Of a stretch of DNA of 64,000 nucleotides, positions 50,189 to 58,948 are shown in pieces. The translations under genes and the position numbers were made by a program. The notes beneath the pieces were generated by a model, which was not told where the DNA came from, ran no database searches, and worked only from the letters and a program-made list of their open reading frames with translations. Positions within the stretch are counted from its first letter, which is position 1. Each line of letters begins with the position of its first letter. Origin of the DNA: Streptomyces rimosus subsp. rimosus (GTDB taxonomy: Bacteria; Actinomycetota; Actinomycetes; Streptomycetales; Streptomycetaceae); the NCBI RefSeq assembly GCF_000720725.1, contig NZ_JOCQ01000022.1:38088-102087 (forward strand), in the 5' to 3' direction.

Positions 50189-50322
50189 GGGCCCCGGAAC
50201 CGACGCCGCCGGAGGACACGCCCGCGAGTTCCCCAGCGCCACCGGAGGACACGCCTGCCAGTTCCCCAGCGCCACCGGAAGCCACTCCCGCAGGTTCTCG
50301 CGGCCGAGGGAGGCGGTACTGA
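50185..50322 (+). CDS. Candidate 45-residue Pro-rich protein coupled between egtB and egtC
   Basis: ATG 50185 overlaps the egtB stop (ATGA) and TGA 50320-50322 overlaps the egtC ATG (TGATG). The frame reads MRAPEPTP, then PEDTPASSPAP twice and PEATPAGSRGRGRRY. Both junctions have the same overlap style as true gene pairs in this operon, so ribosomes could pass through to egtC. No known domain; it might be a translational coupler or an expanded spacer. Confidence 0.45.
   Translation: MRAPEPTPPEDTPASSPAPPEDTPASSPAPPEATPAGSRGRGRRY
50209..50307 (+). repeat. Three 33-bp tandem repeats between egtB and egtC
   Basis: Units start at 50209, 50242 and 50275. The first two differ at only two bases; the third is diverged. 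Each keeps frame and encodes an 11-residue Pro-rich unit. Confidence 0.85.
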
Positions 50323-51077
50323 TGTGCCGCCACATCGCCTACCTCGGCCCGGAGGTCCCGCTCGGCGACCTCATCACCACACCCTCCCACGGCCTGTACC
50401 GCCAGTCCTGGCAGCCCCGGCACCAGATCCACGGCACGGTCAACGCGGACGGCTTCGGCATCGGCTGGTACGCGCCCGGCGACCCGGTGCCCGCCCGCTA
50501 CCGCAAGGCCGGACCCATCTGGGCCGACACGGGCGTCCTGGACCTGTGCCGGGTGGTGCGCACCACCGCACTGCTCGCCGCCGTACGGGACGCCACCTTC
50601 GCCGGCGCGGACGCCGAGGCGGCCGCCGCGCCGTTCGCCGACGGACCATGGCTCTTCAGCCACAACGGCGCCGTCCCCGGCTGGCCCGGCTCAGTCGCCC
50701 ACCTGGCCGCCGACCTGCCCCCGCACCGCCTGCTGTCCCTCGAAGCGCGCTGCGACTCGGCCTTCCTCTGGGCTCTGGTGCACCACCGTCTCAGCGCCGG
50801 CATGGACCCCGCCGAGGCACTGGCCGACACCGTCGCAGCGGTGTCCGCCGCCGCGCCCGGCGCCCGGCTGAACCTGCTCCTCACCGACGGCGCCACCATC
50901 GCCGCGACCACCTGGGGCGACTCCCTCTACTACCTCGCCGAACCCGGCCGCAGCACCACCGTCGCCTCCGAGCCGTACGACGCCTCCCCCCACTGGACCG
51001 AGGTCCCGCCGTACACGCTGCTCGCGGCCACGCCCACCGACGTCCTTCTCACCCCGCTCAAGGAGCCCGCCGCGTGA
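50322..51077 (+). CDS. egtC: Ergothioneine gamma-glutamyl amidase EgtC
   Basis: A 251-residue class II glutamine-amidotransferase-like Ntn hydrolase. Cys2 of MCRHIAYLG becomes the N-terminal nucleophile; NADGFGIGWY and WLFSHNGAVPG are further conserved segments. It removes glutamate from the EgtB product. The start is fixed by the need for Cys2, and GGGAGG lies eight bases upstream. The stop overlaps the egtD GTG (GTGA). Confidence 0.95.
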   Translation: MCRHIAYLGPEVPLGDLITTPSHGLYRQSWQPRHQIHGTVNADGFGIGWYAPGDPVPARYRKAGPIWADTGVLDLCRVVRTTALLAAVRDATFAGADAEAAAAPFADGPWLFSHNGAVPGWPGSVAHLAADLPPHRLLSLEARCDSAFLWALVHHRLSAGMDPAEALADTVAAVSAAAPGARLNLLLTDGATIAATTWGDSLYYLAEPGRSTTVASEPYDASPHWTEVPPYTLLAATPTDVLLTPLKEPAA

Positions 51078-52036
51078 GTCCCCTCACCGTCACCCGCACC
51101 CTGCCCGCCGACGCCACCACCGCCGCGCTCCGCGCCGACGTCGCCCACGGACTGACCCGCACCCCCAAACAGCTCCCCCCGAAATGGTTCTACGACGCCC
51201 GCGGCAGCGAACTCTTCGACGAAATCACCACCCTGCCGGACTACTACCCGACCCGCGCCGAACGCGAAATCCTCATCACCCATTCCACCGACATCGCCGC
51301 CGCCACCGGCGCCCGCACCCTGGTCGAACTCGGCTCCGGCTCCTCCGAAAAAACCCGCCACCTCATCGCGGCCCTGACCGGCCTGCACACCTACGTCCCG
51401 GTCGACGTAAGCGAATCCGCCCTCACCTCCGCCGCCGAAGCCCTCCTAGACCTCCACCCCACCCTCACCGTCCACGCCCTGGTAGCCGACTTCCAACAGG
51501 GCTTCGCCCTCCCCGGCACACCGGGCCCCCGCCTCCTCGCCTTCCTGGGCGGCACCATAGGCAACCTCCTCCCGGAAGAACGAGCCACCTTCCTCCGCTC
51601 CGCGCACGACCTGCTGTCCCCCGGCGACGCCCTCCTCCTGGGCACCGACCTGGTCAAGGACGAGGCGACGCTGGTCGCCGCCTACGACGACCCGACCGGC
51701 GTAACCGCCGAATTCAACAAGAACGTCCTCAACGTCATCAACCGAGAACTGGAAGCCGACTTCGATCCGGCGGACTTCCAGCATGTGGCGCTGTGGAACG
51801 CGGAGCGTGAGTGGATCGAGATGCGGCTGCGGGCGAAGAAGGAACTGACGGTGAAGGTGCCGGCGCTGGATCTGGCGGTGCCGTTTGCGGAGGGGGAGGA
51901 GATCAGGACGGAGATATCAGCCAAGTTCCGCGAGGAAGGCGTACGGGAGGAACTGGGCGCAGCCGAGTTCGAGATGAGCCGGTGGTGGACGGATGGGGAG
52001 GGGAGGTTCGGGGTTTCGTTGGCTGTGCGGGGGTGA
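51074..52036 (+). CDS. egtD: Histidine N-alpha-methyltransferase EgtD
   Basis: A 320-residue SAM methyltransferase that trimethylates histidine to hercynine, the first committed step to ergothioneine. Segments YDARGSELFDEITTLPDYYPTR (first 20 residues shown are diagnostic in part), LVELGSGSSEKTR (SAM motif), LLAFLGGTIGNL and VTAEFNKNVL match the family. Last gene of egtABCD; a strong terminator lies about 190 bp downstream. No egtE (C-S lyase) is in the window, which is common in Streptomyces. Confidence 0.96.
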   Translation: MSPLTVTRTLPADATTAALRADVAHGLTRTPKQLPPKWFYDARGSELFDEITTLPDYYPTRAEREILITHSTDIAAATGARTLVELGSGSSEKTRHLIAALTGLHTYVPVDVSESALTSAAEALLDLHPTLTVHALVADFQQGFALPGTPGPRLLAFLGGTIGNLLPEERATFLRSAHDLLSPGDALLLGTDLVKDEATLVAAYDDPTGVTAEFNKNVLNVINRELEADFDPADFQHVALWNAEREWIEMRLRAKKELTVKVPALDLAVPFAEGEEIRTEISAKFREEGVREELGAAEFEMSRWWTDGEGRFGVSLAVRG

Positions 52037-52225
52037 GTGGAGCGGAGCTGTACGTACACACCTGACCGTCACGCCTCCGTAAGCACGACACCAACGCGAT
52101 TCCCCTCATGCAGCGCACGCAAGTACGGTCACGGCAGCGTCGTGCCGCAATCGGTACTCATTGCTGATCTGCCGCTCTGACCGCTGGCTATCGTCTATAT
52201 CGCCAAGAGCCAGCCTTTTCCGCAC

Positions 52226-52260
52226 AGAAGCCCCACCAAGAGACACTTGGTGGGGCTTCT
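52226..52260. terminator. Strong hairpin terminator between egt operon and toxin/immunity operon
   Basis: AGAAGCCCCACCAAG (52226-52240) and CTTGGTGGGGCTTCT (52246-52260) are a perfect 15-bp stem with loop AGACA. It lies between convergent operons (egtD stop 52036, immunity stop 52326) and is A/T-flanked on the right (CACTATTCCTT), so it suits both directions. Confidence 0.9.
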
Positions 52261-52325
52261 CACTATTCCTTACAGGAATTTCGAGCAGACCCTGGGAACT
52301 CCCGGCATTGCTCGAAATTCCACGA

Positions 52326-52586
52326 TCACCTCTCGATGAGTTCGTCGAGTTTGTCCACGGATCTCGGACTGCCTATCTCGTTGGCAGCGGAGACCAGACG
52401 CTCATAGTAGGCAGGGGCGATCGGAAGGGAATCTTCGTAGAGCCACGAGCACATGGTATCGAAGGCCAGCTCCTCTTCACCCACGCTCATCAGATGCCGA
52501 ACGTCAGCAATGACTTCGACCGAAGTCAGAGGAGACTCCTCAAGGAGTTGCGAGATCAAAGCCCTCACGTACAGGTATCGTTCCAT
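52326..52586 (-). CDS. MafI-like immunity protein
   Basis: An 86-residue acidic helical protein (MERYLYVRALISQLL start, two helical pairs), similar to MafI family immunity proteins that neutralise MafB/EndoU toxins. It begins 9 bp after the toxin stop, so it is expressed with it. Base composition is lower in GC than the bulk of the window, as is the 3' end of the toxin gene. Assigned from size, position and composition; expected to bind the toxin's C-terminal nuclease domain and protect the producing cell. Confidence 0.75.
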   Translation of the reverse strand: MERYLYVRALISQLLEESPLTSVEVIADVRHLMSVGEEELAFDTMCSWLYEDSLPIAPAYYERLVSAANEIGSPRSVDKLDELIER

Positions 52587-52595
52587 TTCCTACAC

Positions 52596-55500
52596 TCATT
52601 CCCGCGGAAAGGCTGTAAGGATCTTACCGGTAAGCGGCTCGTAGCGGACTTCGATGGTCACTCCTCGCACCACTCCTGTGATCTCCTGGACGGCAGGGTC
52701 TCCCTTCTTTGTCTTGAGGGTCCTCTCCGCGTACTTAGGAGAGCCGGTCTTCCATACGCGCTTGCTGCTCGGGCTTGTTGCCACCTCTGCCACGGCATCG
52801 AGAACATCGTCGTGACTCCATTCCTTCGGGAAGATCGTCTTGCCAGGCTTCCCCGGATAGGCGTGCCCATCGAGAATGTGCTGGGCATCATCACCCAGCA
52901 GTTCACGCCCGACCCCAGGACAGTTGGCGTTGTGGACGAGCGCAGGAGTCCCACCTGCCATCACATAGTACGTGTGGATGCCCGCTACAGACAGGTTGTA
53001 GACCTTACGCACCTCGGTCCATGCACGGATACTTACGACCTCGCGCAGATCGCCGTCAGAAGTACGAAGCCGATCGCCCGCCTTGAGATCTTTGGCGTCC
53101 AGCCACTGCCCACGGTTGTCCGCCCAGAAGGGGTGCGCCTCGGTAGCCTTGACGGATCCGGTAGCGTTCCCAGCTTTGCCATCGGTGTCGATGGTGACCT
53201 CTACCAGGTGCTTCTCTCCTGCACCGACGATCACGTCGGTAACCGCCCGCGCTGCGGTCCGGCCGGACTCAGGATCGGTGGCCAGAACCTGCTGACCGAC
53301 CTGTACGTCCTTGATCTGCTTAGATGCGCCATCGGCCATCAAGACCGACGTTTCCGGCGTAAAGCTATTGCTCTTCGCCACGCAAGGAGGAGTCTGCCGG
53401 GCCTTCTCGATGATCTCCCGACCCTTGCGGATCAGCTTCTTGGCCTTGTCGGACTCCTCAATAAACTTACCGATCCCCGTGACCGTGCGATAAATAGCCT
53501 TGGAGACCGCAGGGAACTCCTTGATGGCCAAGAGGGCCTTACCCCAAGGGAGAGCACCGACGAGCGTCCAGATGCAGCTCTCTATGTCCCCTTCGGTGAA
53601 ACACTTCTGAATGTCGTCGAGGCCGAGCAGGCTGACGAGTATTTCGCCACCTTGTTCCTTGAGAAAACCCAGAAAACCGTCTTCCTCAAGAACCCGAGCC
53701 AGCTGGAACTCCTCTCGCGTCATGCCGGCTTTCTTGAGCGCTCGGTCATCAGCCAGAGTCAGCACGGAGTCATCTTTGCTGCCCCCTTCCTTCAGCGCCT
53801 CCTCGCGCCGCTTGCGCTCCTGCTCCCGCTCGTAGGCCTCCGCCTTCTTGGCGGCCTGGTCCGCCTCATGGGCGTACTGGTTGGCGTTCTTCGCGAAGGC
53901 TTCTGCCGACTTGGCGTGCTCCTCGGCGGAGTCGGCCAGCTTGCCGGCGGCGGCAGCGTCGCTTTCGGCCTGCTTGGCGGCGCCCTGGGCGACGGTGGCC
54001 TCGTGTTCGGCCTTGTCGGCGGCGCTGGCGGCCGCGTTGGCGTGCTGGGTGGCCTCGGCTGCGGCCCCGCGGGCGCGGGATGCCTCGGCCTCAGCGGCGG
54101 TGGCTGCCTGGCGGGCCGCCTTGGCGTCCGCGTAGGCCTGGTTGGCGGCCTGGCGGGCGGCCTTCGCGTCGGCCTGCGCCTGGGCGTCTGCCTTGTTCGC
54201 GCTGGCCGCGGCGGCCCTCGCCTTGGCGCCGTCGTCGGCCGCCTGGGCGGCGGACTTCATGGCGCTGGCGGACGAACGTGCCGCGTTCGCCGCGGAGGTC
54301 GCCGCGTCGGCGGCGGCCTTGAAGGCCGGCGCAACCTCGGCATTGGCCCGCTTGGCGGCGTCCTCGGCGTCCTTGGCCGCCTTGAGCGCCTCGGCGGCCT
54401 TGGCCTCGGCCGATTCGACCTGCTCCTTGCCGGTCTCCAGGGCGGCCTTGGCCACCTGCGCGGCGAAGTCCGCGTCGACGTCCGAGCCGGAGAACGGGGT
54501 AGTCAGCTCGATGGCGGTGTTGGCCGGGTCGGCGATGCCGGCGGCCGTGCTGCGGGCGGCGGTGGAGGCCTGTACGGCGGTGGTGGCCTGGAGCCGGGCC
54601 ATCGCGGCCTCGCGGACCGCGCCCTCGGCTTCTTCCTTGGTGCGGTTGGCTGCGTTGAGGGCGTTGGCGGCCTCCCTCATGGCGAGATCGGCCAGGCGGG
54701 CGGACTCGTGGGCGGCGATGCCCGCGCGGGCCTCCTGGGCGGTGGCCTCTGCGGCCTGGGCGTTGGCTCGCTGCGCCGCGGCGTGCGTGGCGGCGGCCTC
54801 GGACTCTGCCTTGTTCGCAGCGGCGTTGGCTGCGGCGGCGGCAGCCTCGGCCTTGTTCGCGGCGGCGTTGGCCTTGGCAGCGTGCGCGGTGGCCTCGGCG
54901 GCCGCGGCGCGGGCGCGGGCGGCGTGTCCAGCGGCTTCGGTCGCCGCGGCACGAGAGCGTACGGCCGCGCCGCTGGCACCGTCGGCGGCGCTGCGTGCCT
55001 GGGTGGCCGCCGCGCCCGCAGTGTTGGCATCCTGGCGCGCGCCGTCCGCCGCGGCCCGGGCTTCAGCGGCGTCGCGAGTGCCGCGGCCGGAGGCGGCGAT
55101 CGCCTCGGTGGCCTTCGCCTTGGCCTCCGCGGCACGGTGGGCCTGCTCGGCTTGGACCGCCTTGTCCCGAGCCTCGTGAGCCGCCTTCTCGTCACCTCGG
55201 GCCCGCTCGTCCGCCTTGGCGGCGATGCCCTCCTTTTCGGCAGCGCTCGCGCGCGCCGAGGCGGCGGTGGCGGCCGCCGACTGGGCCTCTGCCCGCAGAG
55301 CCGAAGCGGTACGGGCCTCGGTTTCGGCCTTGGCCCGTGCCACAGCGGCGGCGTCCCGCTCGCTCTCGGCGCGCTTCCGCGCCTCGGCGGCCAGCGCGCG
55401 CTCCCGCTCGGCGATCTGCCGCTGCTCGGCGGCGATCTTCGCCTGCCGCTCGGCCTCAAGACGGGCCGCACGGGTCTTCTTGGCGTGCTCCCACGCCTCC

Positions 55501-56936
55501 GCTTCGGCCTTCTCCGCCGCGATACGGGCCGTCCTGGCCCGGGCGGCGGCGTCGGCCGCGATCTTGGCCTGCTTCTCGGCGGCCGCGGCCATCGTGGCAG
55601 CCGCCTTGGCGTGCTGCTCGGCGTTGGCGCGCCACTGCTTGGCCTGCTGCTCGTGCGCCTCGGCCGCGTTCTTGGAGTTGAGCGCCGCGGCGTCGGCGGC
55701 CGTGGCGTCCACCGCGTGCTGGGCGGTCTCGCTCGCCTTGACCGCCGCGTCGGCAGCCGCCGCGATGCCGGTGGCGACCTCGGACCACTCGGTGCCGTGG
55801 GTCAGCCCGGTCTCCACCAGGATGTCGGCCTGAATCTTGGCCTGGGCGGCGGCGACCTGGGCGGCCTTGGACGCCTGGGTCGCGTAGCCCACCTGGCGGG
55901 CCACCTCGGTCTTGACCTCGTCGTACGAGGACAGTCGCTTTCCGGCCCGGTCGGCAGACACCATCCGGTCGGCCTGACGTGCGGCCGTAGCGGCCGACGT
56001 CATGGCGTTGGACGCGTCCTTGAGGGCCTTGACGGCATCCCCGTGATAGCCGATCAGCTTGGTACGGGCCTCGGCCGCGCGCTTGGTCTTCTGGGCCAGC
56101 TCAGCCAGCTTCTCGGCGGCCTCCTGGGCCTCCTTCAGCGCCTTCTCCTGAGCCGCCTGGTCGTCGGCGTCCTTCTGTGCGGCGACCAGATATCCCTTTT
56201 CCAGGAATTCTGTGATGGCCGCGTCGTCGCCGGTGGCAAGCGCGGCCTTGGCCGCCGCCTGCACATGGGGGCCGCCGACCGTGGCGAGCATCTCCACACG
56301 CTTGCGGAGTTCGGCCGCGCGCTCCTTCGCGGTCTTCTCGTCCTTCGTGTCCTGGTCCCGCGCGATCTGCGCGCCGAAAGCCAGGAAGTCCGCGCGGTCC
56401 TTGGCCGTGGCCTTGGGTCCCAGTACGCGCTCGACCTCGGCGTTGAAGTGCGGCCCGCCGGTGCCGCGCATCGCCTCGATCTTCTTGCGGTTCTCGGCGT
56501 CGTTGTCGTTCTTCTTTTCCTCGGCACGCTTGCGGGCCTCGGCCATGCCGTGCTCAAGGAATTCCCGGATCGCGTTCGGGTCATCGCTCGCCAGGGCCTT
56601 CTTGGCGGCTTCCCTGACTTCCTCTTCCGGGTCACCGTCCGCGTAGTCCTCGACCAACTGCCGGTCGCGCTCCGCGCTGAGCTGTTCCAGCTTGGACTTG
56701 CCGGGTGGCTGCGTCGTGGCGGCGGGCTTCGGCAGCGATGCCATGGCCGCATCGAGCGTCGCCATCGCCTGAGCGAACGATGACTTCTCAGCGGGCTTGG
56801 CGGGCACGGCGGCGACGGCTTCGGTCGCCGTCACGCCCAGCACCGCCATGGCGACGACCGCGGAGACGGCCTTGCTCATGGTTCCGGTCACGCCCATACG
56901 TGACCGTCCGGCTCTGGGCCGGAATCTGGCTATCAA
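52596..56936 (-). CDS. Polymorphic toxin: ALF repeats, long coiled coil, HINT, EndoU nuclease tip
   Basis: A 1446-residue secreted protein. Signal peptide (MSKAVSAVVAMAVLGVTATEA); ALF-type repeats at about residues 60-210; Ala/Lys/Glu-rich coiled coil from about 210 to 1030; a linker; HINT autoprocessing domain from Cys1185 (CVAKSNSFTPETSVLM) to ALVHNANC near 1338; C-terminal nuclease about 1340-1446 with HILDGHAYPGKPGKTIFP and GVTIEVRYEPLTGKI, the bacterial EndoU pattern. HINT would release the RNA-cutting tip. TTG 56936 has GAGGGGGG eight bases upstream; ATG 56897 or 56879 are alternatives. The MafI-like gene is immediately downstream. GC falls toward the tip. Confidence 0.88.
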   Translation of the reverse strand: MIARFRPRAGRSRMGVTGTMSKAVSAVVAMAVLGVTATEAVAAVPAKPAEKSSFAQAMATLDAAMASLPKPAATTQPPGKSKLEQLSAERDRQLVEDYADGDPEEEVREAAKKALASDDPNAIREFLEHGMAEARKRAEEKKNDNDAENRKKIEAMRGTGGPHFNAEVERVLGPKATAKDRADFLAFGAQIARDQDTKDEKTAKERAAELRKRVEMLATVGGPHVQAAAKAALATGDDAAITEFLEKGYLVAAQKDADDQAAQEKALKEAQEAAEKLAELAQKTKRAAEARTKLIGYHGDAVKALKDASNAMTSAATAARQADRMVSADRAGKRLSSYDEVKTEVARQVGYATQASKAAQVAAAQAKIQADILVETGLTHGTEWSEVATGIAAAADAAVKASETAQHAVDATAADAAALNSKNAAEAHEQQAKQWRANAEQHAKAAATMAAAAEKQAKIAADAAARARTARIAAEKAEAEAWEHAKKTRAARLEAERQAKIAAEQRQIAERERALAAEARKRAESERDAAAVARAKAETEARTASALRAEAQSAAATAASARASAAEKEGIAAKADERARGDEKAAHEARDKAVQAEQAHRAAEAKAKATEAIAASGRGTRDAAEARAAADGARQDANTAGAAATQARSAADGASGAAVRSRAAATEAAGHAARARAAAAEATAHAAKANAAANKAEAAAAAANAAANKAESEAAATHAAAQRANAQAAEATAQEARAGIAAHESARLADLAMREAANALNAANRTKEEAEGAVREAAMARLQATTAVQASTAARSTAAGIADPANTAIELTTPFSGSDVDADFAAQVAKAALETGKEQVESAEAKAAEALKAAKDAEDAAKRANAEVAPAFKAAADAATSAANAARSSASAMKSAAQAADDGAKARAAAASANKADAQAQADAKAARQAANQAYADAKAARQAATAAEAEASRARGAAAEATQHANAAASAADKAEHEATVAQGAAKQAESDAAAAGKLADSAEEHAKSAEAFAKNANQYAHEADQAAKKAEAYEREQERKRREEALKEGGSKDDSVLTLADDRALKKAGMTREEFQLARVLEEDGFLGFLKEQGGEILVSLLGLDDIQKCFTEGDIESCIWTLVGALPWGKALLAIKEFPAVSKAIYRTVTGIGKFIEESDKAKKLIRKGREIIEKARQTPPCVAKSNSFTPETSVLMADGASKQIKDVQVGQQVLATDPESGRTAARAVTDVIVGAGEKHLVEVTIDTDGKAGNATGSVKATEAHPFWADNRGQWLDAKDLKAGDRLRTSDGDLREVVSIRAWTEVRKVYNLSVAGIHTYYVMAGGTPALVHNANCPGVGRELLGDDAQHILDGHAYPGKPGKTIFPKEWSHDDVLDAVAEVATSPSSKRVWKTGSPKYAERTLKTKKGDPAVQEITGVVRGVTIEVRYEPLTGKILTAFPRE

Positions 56937-56974
56937 GGGAAGTACCCCCCTCAGTCAATGGATACAGAAATGTC

Positions 56975-57017
56975 CCCTGCCCTGCCCGGACACACGATGC
57001 GTTCGAGCAGGGCAGGG
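56975..57017. terminator. Inverted repeat between ALF-repeat gene and toxin gene
   Basis: CCCTGCCCTGC (56975-56985) and GCAGGGCAGGG (57007-57017) are perfect 11-bp arms around 21 bases, after the ALF-repeat gene stop and 39 bp before the toxin start. It may end upstream transcription or sit in the toxin leader. Confidence 0.6.
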
Positions 57018-57066
57018 TAGGTGTGGGAAAGGCGGAGTTTGCGCTACGGGAGACGAGGAAGGGGGG

Positions 57067-58179
57067 TCAGCCCTTCACCCGCTTCTCGCCTTCCATGGCC
57101 CGGTCGAACATGTTCTGCCAGAATGCGGCCGATTCGACGGCGCCCGCCTGCTGCTTGGTCCACGCGTCGCCGGTGGTCCCGGCCGGGTCGGCGATGTTCT
57201 TCCAGATGTCATCGGCGGAGGTCTTGGCGTGTTCGGCGATGGCCCGCCAGTTCTTCGACTGGGTCTCAGCGGTGGCCTGCTCGGCCAGCCATGCCTTGCG
57301 TGCGGCGTCGGCGTGCCCGGCCACCGCCTGCCAGGCCCGCTCGGCGTTCGCCCTGGCCTGCGCCGCGTCGGCAGCACCCTTGACGGCTTCCTCGGCCGCC
57401 GCGGCCATCTGGATCAGACGGGTCAGCTGGTAATGGCGCAGCGATTCCTCGTCCGCGATCCGGGACCGGTGGCTCTCCAGGTCCAGCGCGGCGCCGGACG
57501 CCCAGCCGTAGCCGTAGAACTCCGCGATGTCGTCGTCGGTGGCACCGGGCCGCAACGCCCACCGGGCGGCCGTCCGCACCTGCTCGCCCGGGTCCTGCTC
57601 GGCGAGCCGGCCCACGAACTCGCGGTTGGCGGCGGCGATCACCTGCTTGTGCTGGGTATCGGCGTCACGCTTGGCACGGTCGCGCTGCTGGGCCTCGGCG
57701 TAACCCGTGCGGACGAACTTCTCCTGGTCGTCGAAGCTGCCCTTCAGGGCCCGCTCGGCGGCGGCCCGCACCTCGGGGGAGTAACTTGCGGGGTGCGTAC
57801 GGATGATCCGTTCGATGTAGGCCTTGTTGCGGGCCCTGAGGCTACGGGCCCGGTTGCGGGCGAAGGTGTAGCCGCCACCGGGAGCCAGCCACTTCTGGAC
57901 CGCCTCCGGGTCGTCGCTCCGCAAGGCGTTCCAGGCCGACATGCGGACTTCCGCATACGGGTTGGTCATCGCGTAGTTGAGCACTTCCTTGCGGGCCTGC
58001 TCGGCCGCCTCGGCGGTCATGAGCGCGGCCGCGTCGGAGTCCTGAGCGGAGGCCCCGCCATGGGCGGCTGAGGCGCTCACCGGAGCGTCGGCCCACGCCG
58101 GTGCCGTTCCCGCGACGGCGCTCGCGCCGACCAGCACGCTGCACGTCAACGCCTGGGCGATCCACCACTGACGTCTCAC
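57067..58179 (-). CDS. Secreted ALF-repeat protein without a toxin domain
   Basis: A 370-residue protein: signal peptide (to about residue 31), then tandem ALF-type helical repeats (VRMSAWNALRSDDPEAVQKWL; VRTAARWALRPGATDDDIAEF) and a short Ala-rich coiled coil (about 270-350). It matches the N-terminal part of the large toxin but stops before any HINT or nuclease. It could be a delivery partner, a decoy or a truncated relative. GTG 58179 has GAGGGG seven bases upstream. A perfect 18-bp hairpin separates it from the lectin genes upstream. Confidence 0.8.
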   Translation of the reverse strand: MRRQWWIAQALTCSVLVGASAVAGTAPAWADAPVSASAAHGGASAQDSDAAALMTAEAAEQARKEVLNYAMTNPYAEVRMSAWNALRSDDPEAVQKWLAPGGGYTFARNRARSLRARNKAYIERIIRTHPASYSPEVRAAAERALKGSFDDQEKFVRTGYAEAQQRDRAKRDADTQHKQVIAAANREFVGRLAEQDPGEQVRTAARWALRPGATDDDIAEFYGYGWASGAALDLESHRSRIADEESLRHYQLTRLIQMAAAAEEAVKGAADAAQARANAERAWQAVAGHADAARKAWLAEQATAETQSKNWRAIAEHAKTSADDIWKNIADPAGTTGDAWTKQQAGAVESAAFWQNMFDRAMEGEKRVKG

Positions 58180-58258
58180 TCAAGTCCCCTCGGAGAAGAA
58201 ATTCGGCAGGCAGCACAGCAGGTGCCGTGCTGCGGCCGGTTACGTGAAAGAAGGTGAG

Positions 58259-58297
58259 GGCGGTGCCGCCACCGGCAGAGCCGGTGGCGGCACCGCC
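58259..58297 (-). terminator. Very strong terminator after the lectin genes
   Basis: GGCGGTGCCGCCACCGGC (58259-58276) and GCCGGTGGCGGCACCGCC (58280-58297) form a perfect 18-bp stem with loop AGA. On the minus strand it is followed by CTCACCTTCTTTCACG, which is T-rich. It separates the lectin genes from the ALF-repeat gene, which should then have its own promoter. Confidence 0.9.
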
Positions 58298-58344
58298 TGC
58301 TCACATCAGAAGTCCGCCGCGTCCCAATGGCACGGCTCGGCCGG

Positions 58345-58884
58345 TCACTTGACCGGCAGGATGCGCCACTGCTGGGCGATGCCCTGGTTGCACTTCCACT
58401 GCCAGGGCGCGACGCCTTCGGTGTCCTGGGCGTGGCCGATGTCCAGACACTGGTCGCCGGTGTGCGTGGGGCGGATCTCGTAGAGCTTGTTGATCGGGTC
58501 CAGGAGACCGAACGTCCAGCGCTGGTGCTTTTCGCCGCTGCAAGGCCACTGCCAGACCTCGGCACCGGACTGGGGCTGCGACCGGCGCACCTCCAGGCAC
58601 CATCCGCTGACCGTGTTGCGCAGCTCGAAGGTGGACTCCACGGTGGGCACGACGCGCCACTTCTGAGCGTCGGTGCCGTTGCAGGTGAGCTGCTGCACCT
58701 TCATCTTGTTCCCCGCCGTATAGGGGGAAGCGTCCAGGCACTTGCCGGTGTGGGCAAACTGGAACTGGACGGTCTCCACGACCGGGGCGGGTGCGGCGCC
58801 TGCCGCGTGGGCAGTCGTCGTGCCGCCGGCCAGCGCGGCGACCATGCCGGCCGTGGCCAGCGCGGCTCGGGTGATCCGTGCCAT
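58345..58884 (-). CDS. Secreted ricin-type beta-trefoil lectin (copy 2)
   Basis: A 179-residue secreted protein: signal peptide to AHA (about residue 27), then one beta-trefoil with three QxW motifs (AQKW, HQRW, AQQW) and cysteines at GKCLDAS, SGWCLEV, GDQCLDI. Each repeat should bind a sugar. It is the same length as the next protein and clearly a paralogue. It lies within the toxin-locus operon order: ALF/AbfB, lectin, lectin, ALF. It may bind cell-surface glycans. Confidence 0.9.
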   Translation of the reverse strand: MARITRAALATAGMVAALAGGTTTAHAAGAAPAPVVETVQFQFAHTGKCLDASPYTAGNKMKVQQLTCNGTDAQKWRVVPTVESTFELRNTVSGWCLEVRRSQPQSGAEVWQWPCSGEKHQRWTFGLLDPINKLYEIRPTHTGDQCLDIGHAQDTEGVAPWQWKCNQGIAQQWRILPVK

Positions 58885-58948
58885 GGTGTGGTTCTCTCTT
58901 CTTCTCACAGTGTTGTCGTCAAGGAGCACGCGGTCGGCAGGCGACGCG

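Noticed and set aside
50209..50307. Repeat cluster considered as a CRISPR-like or regulatory array
   Set aside because: Units are contiguous, lack spacers and keep a reading frame; simple tandem repeats.
54000..55800. Apparent DNA repeats in the coiled-coil region considered as recombination repeats
   Set aside because: They follow from Ala/Glu/Lys-rich codons and are not exact repeats.
52161..56783. Open frame of 1540 codons on the plus strand opposite the toxin gene
   Set aside because: Gly/Leu/Val-rich translation of the antisense of an Ala-rich coiled coil; no ribosome site, and it crosses the terminator and immunity gene.
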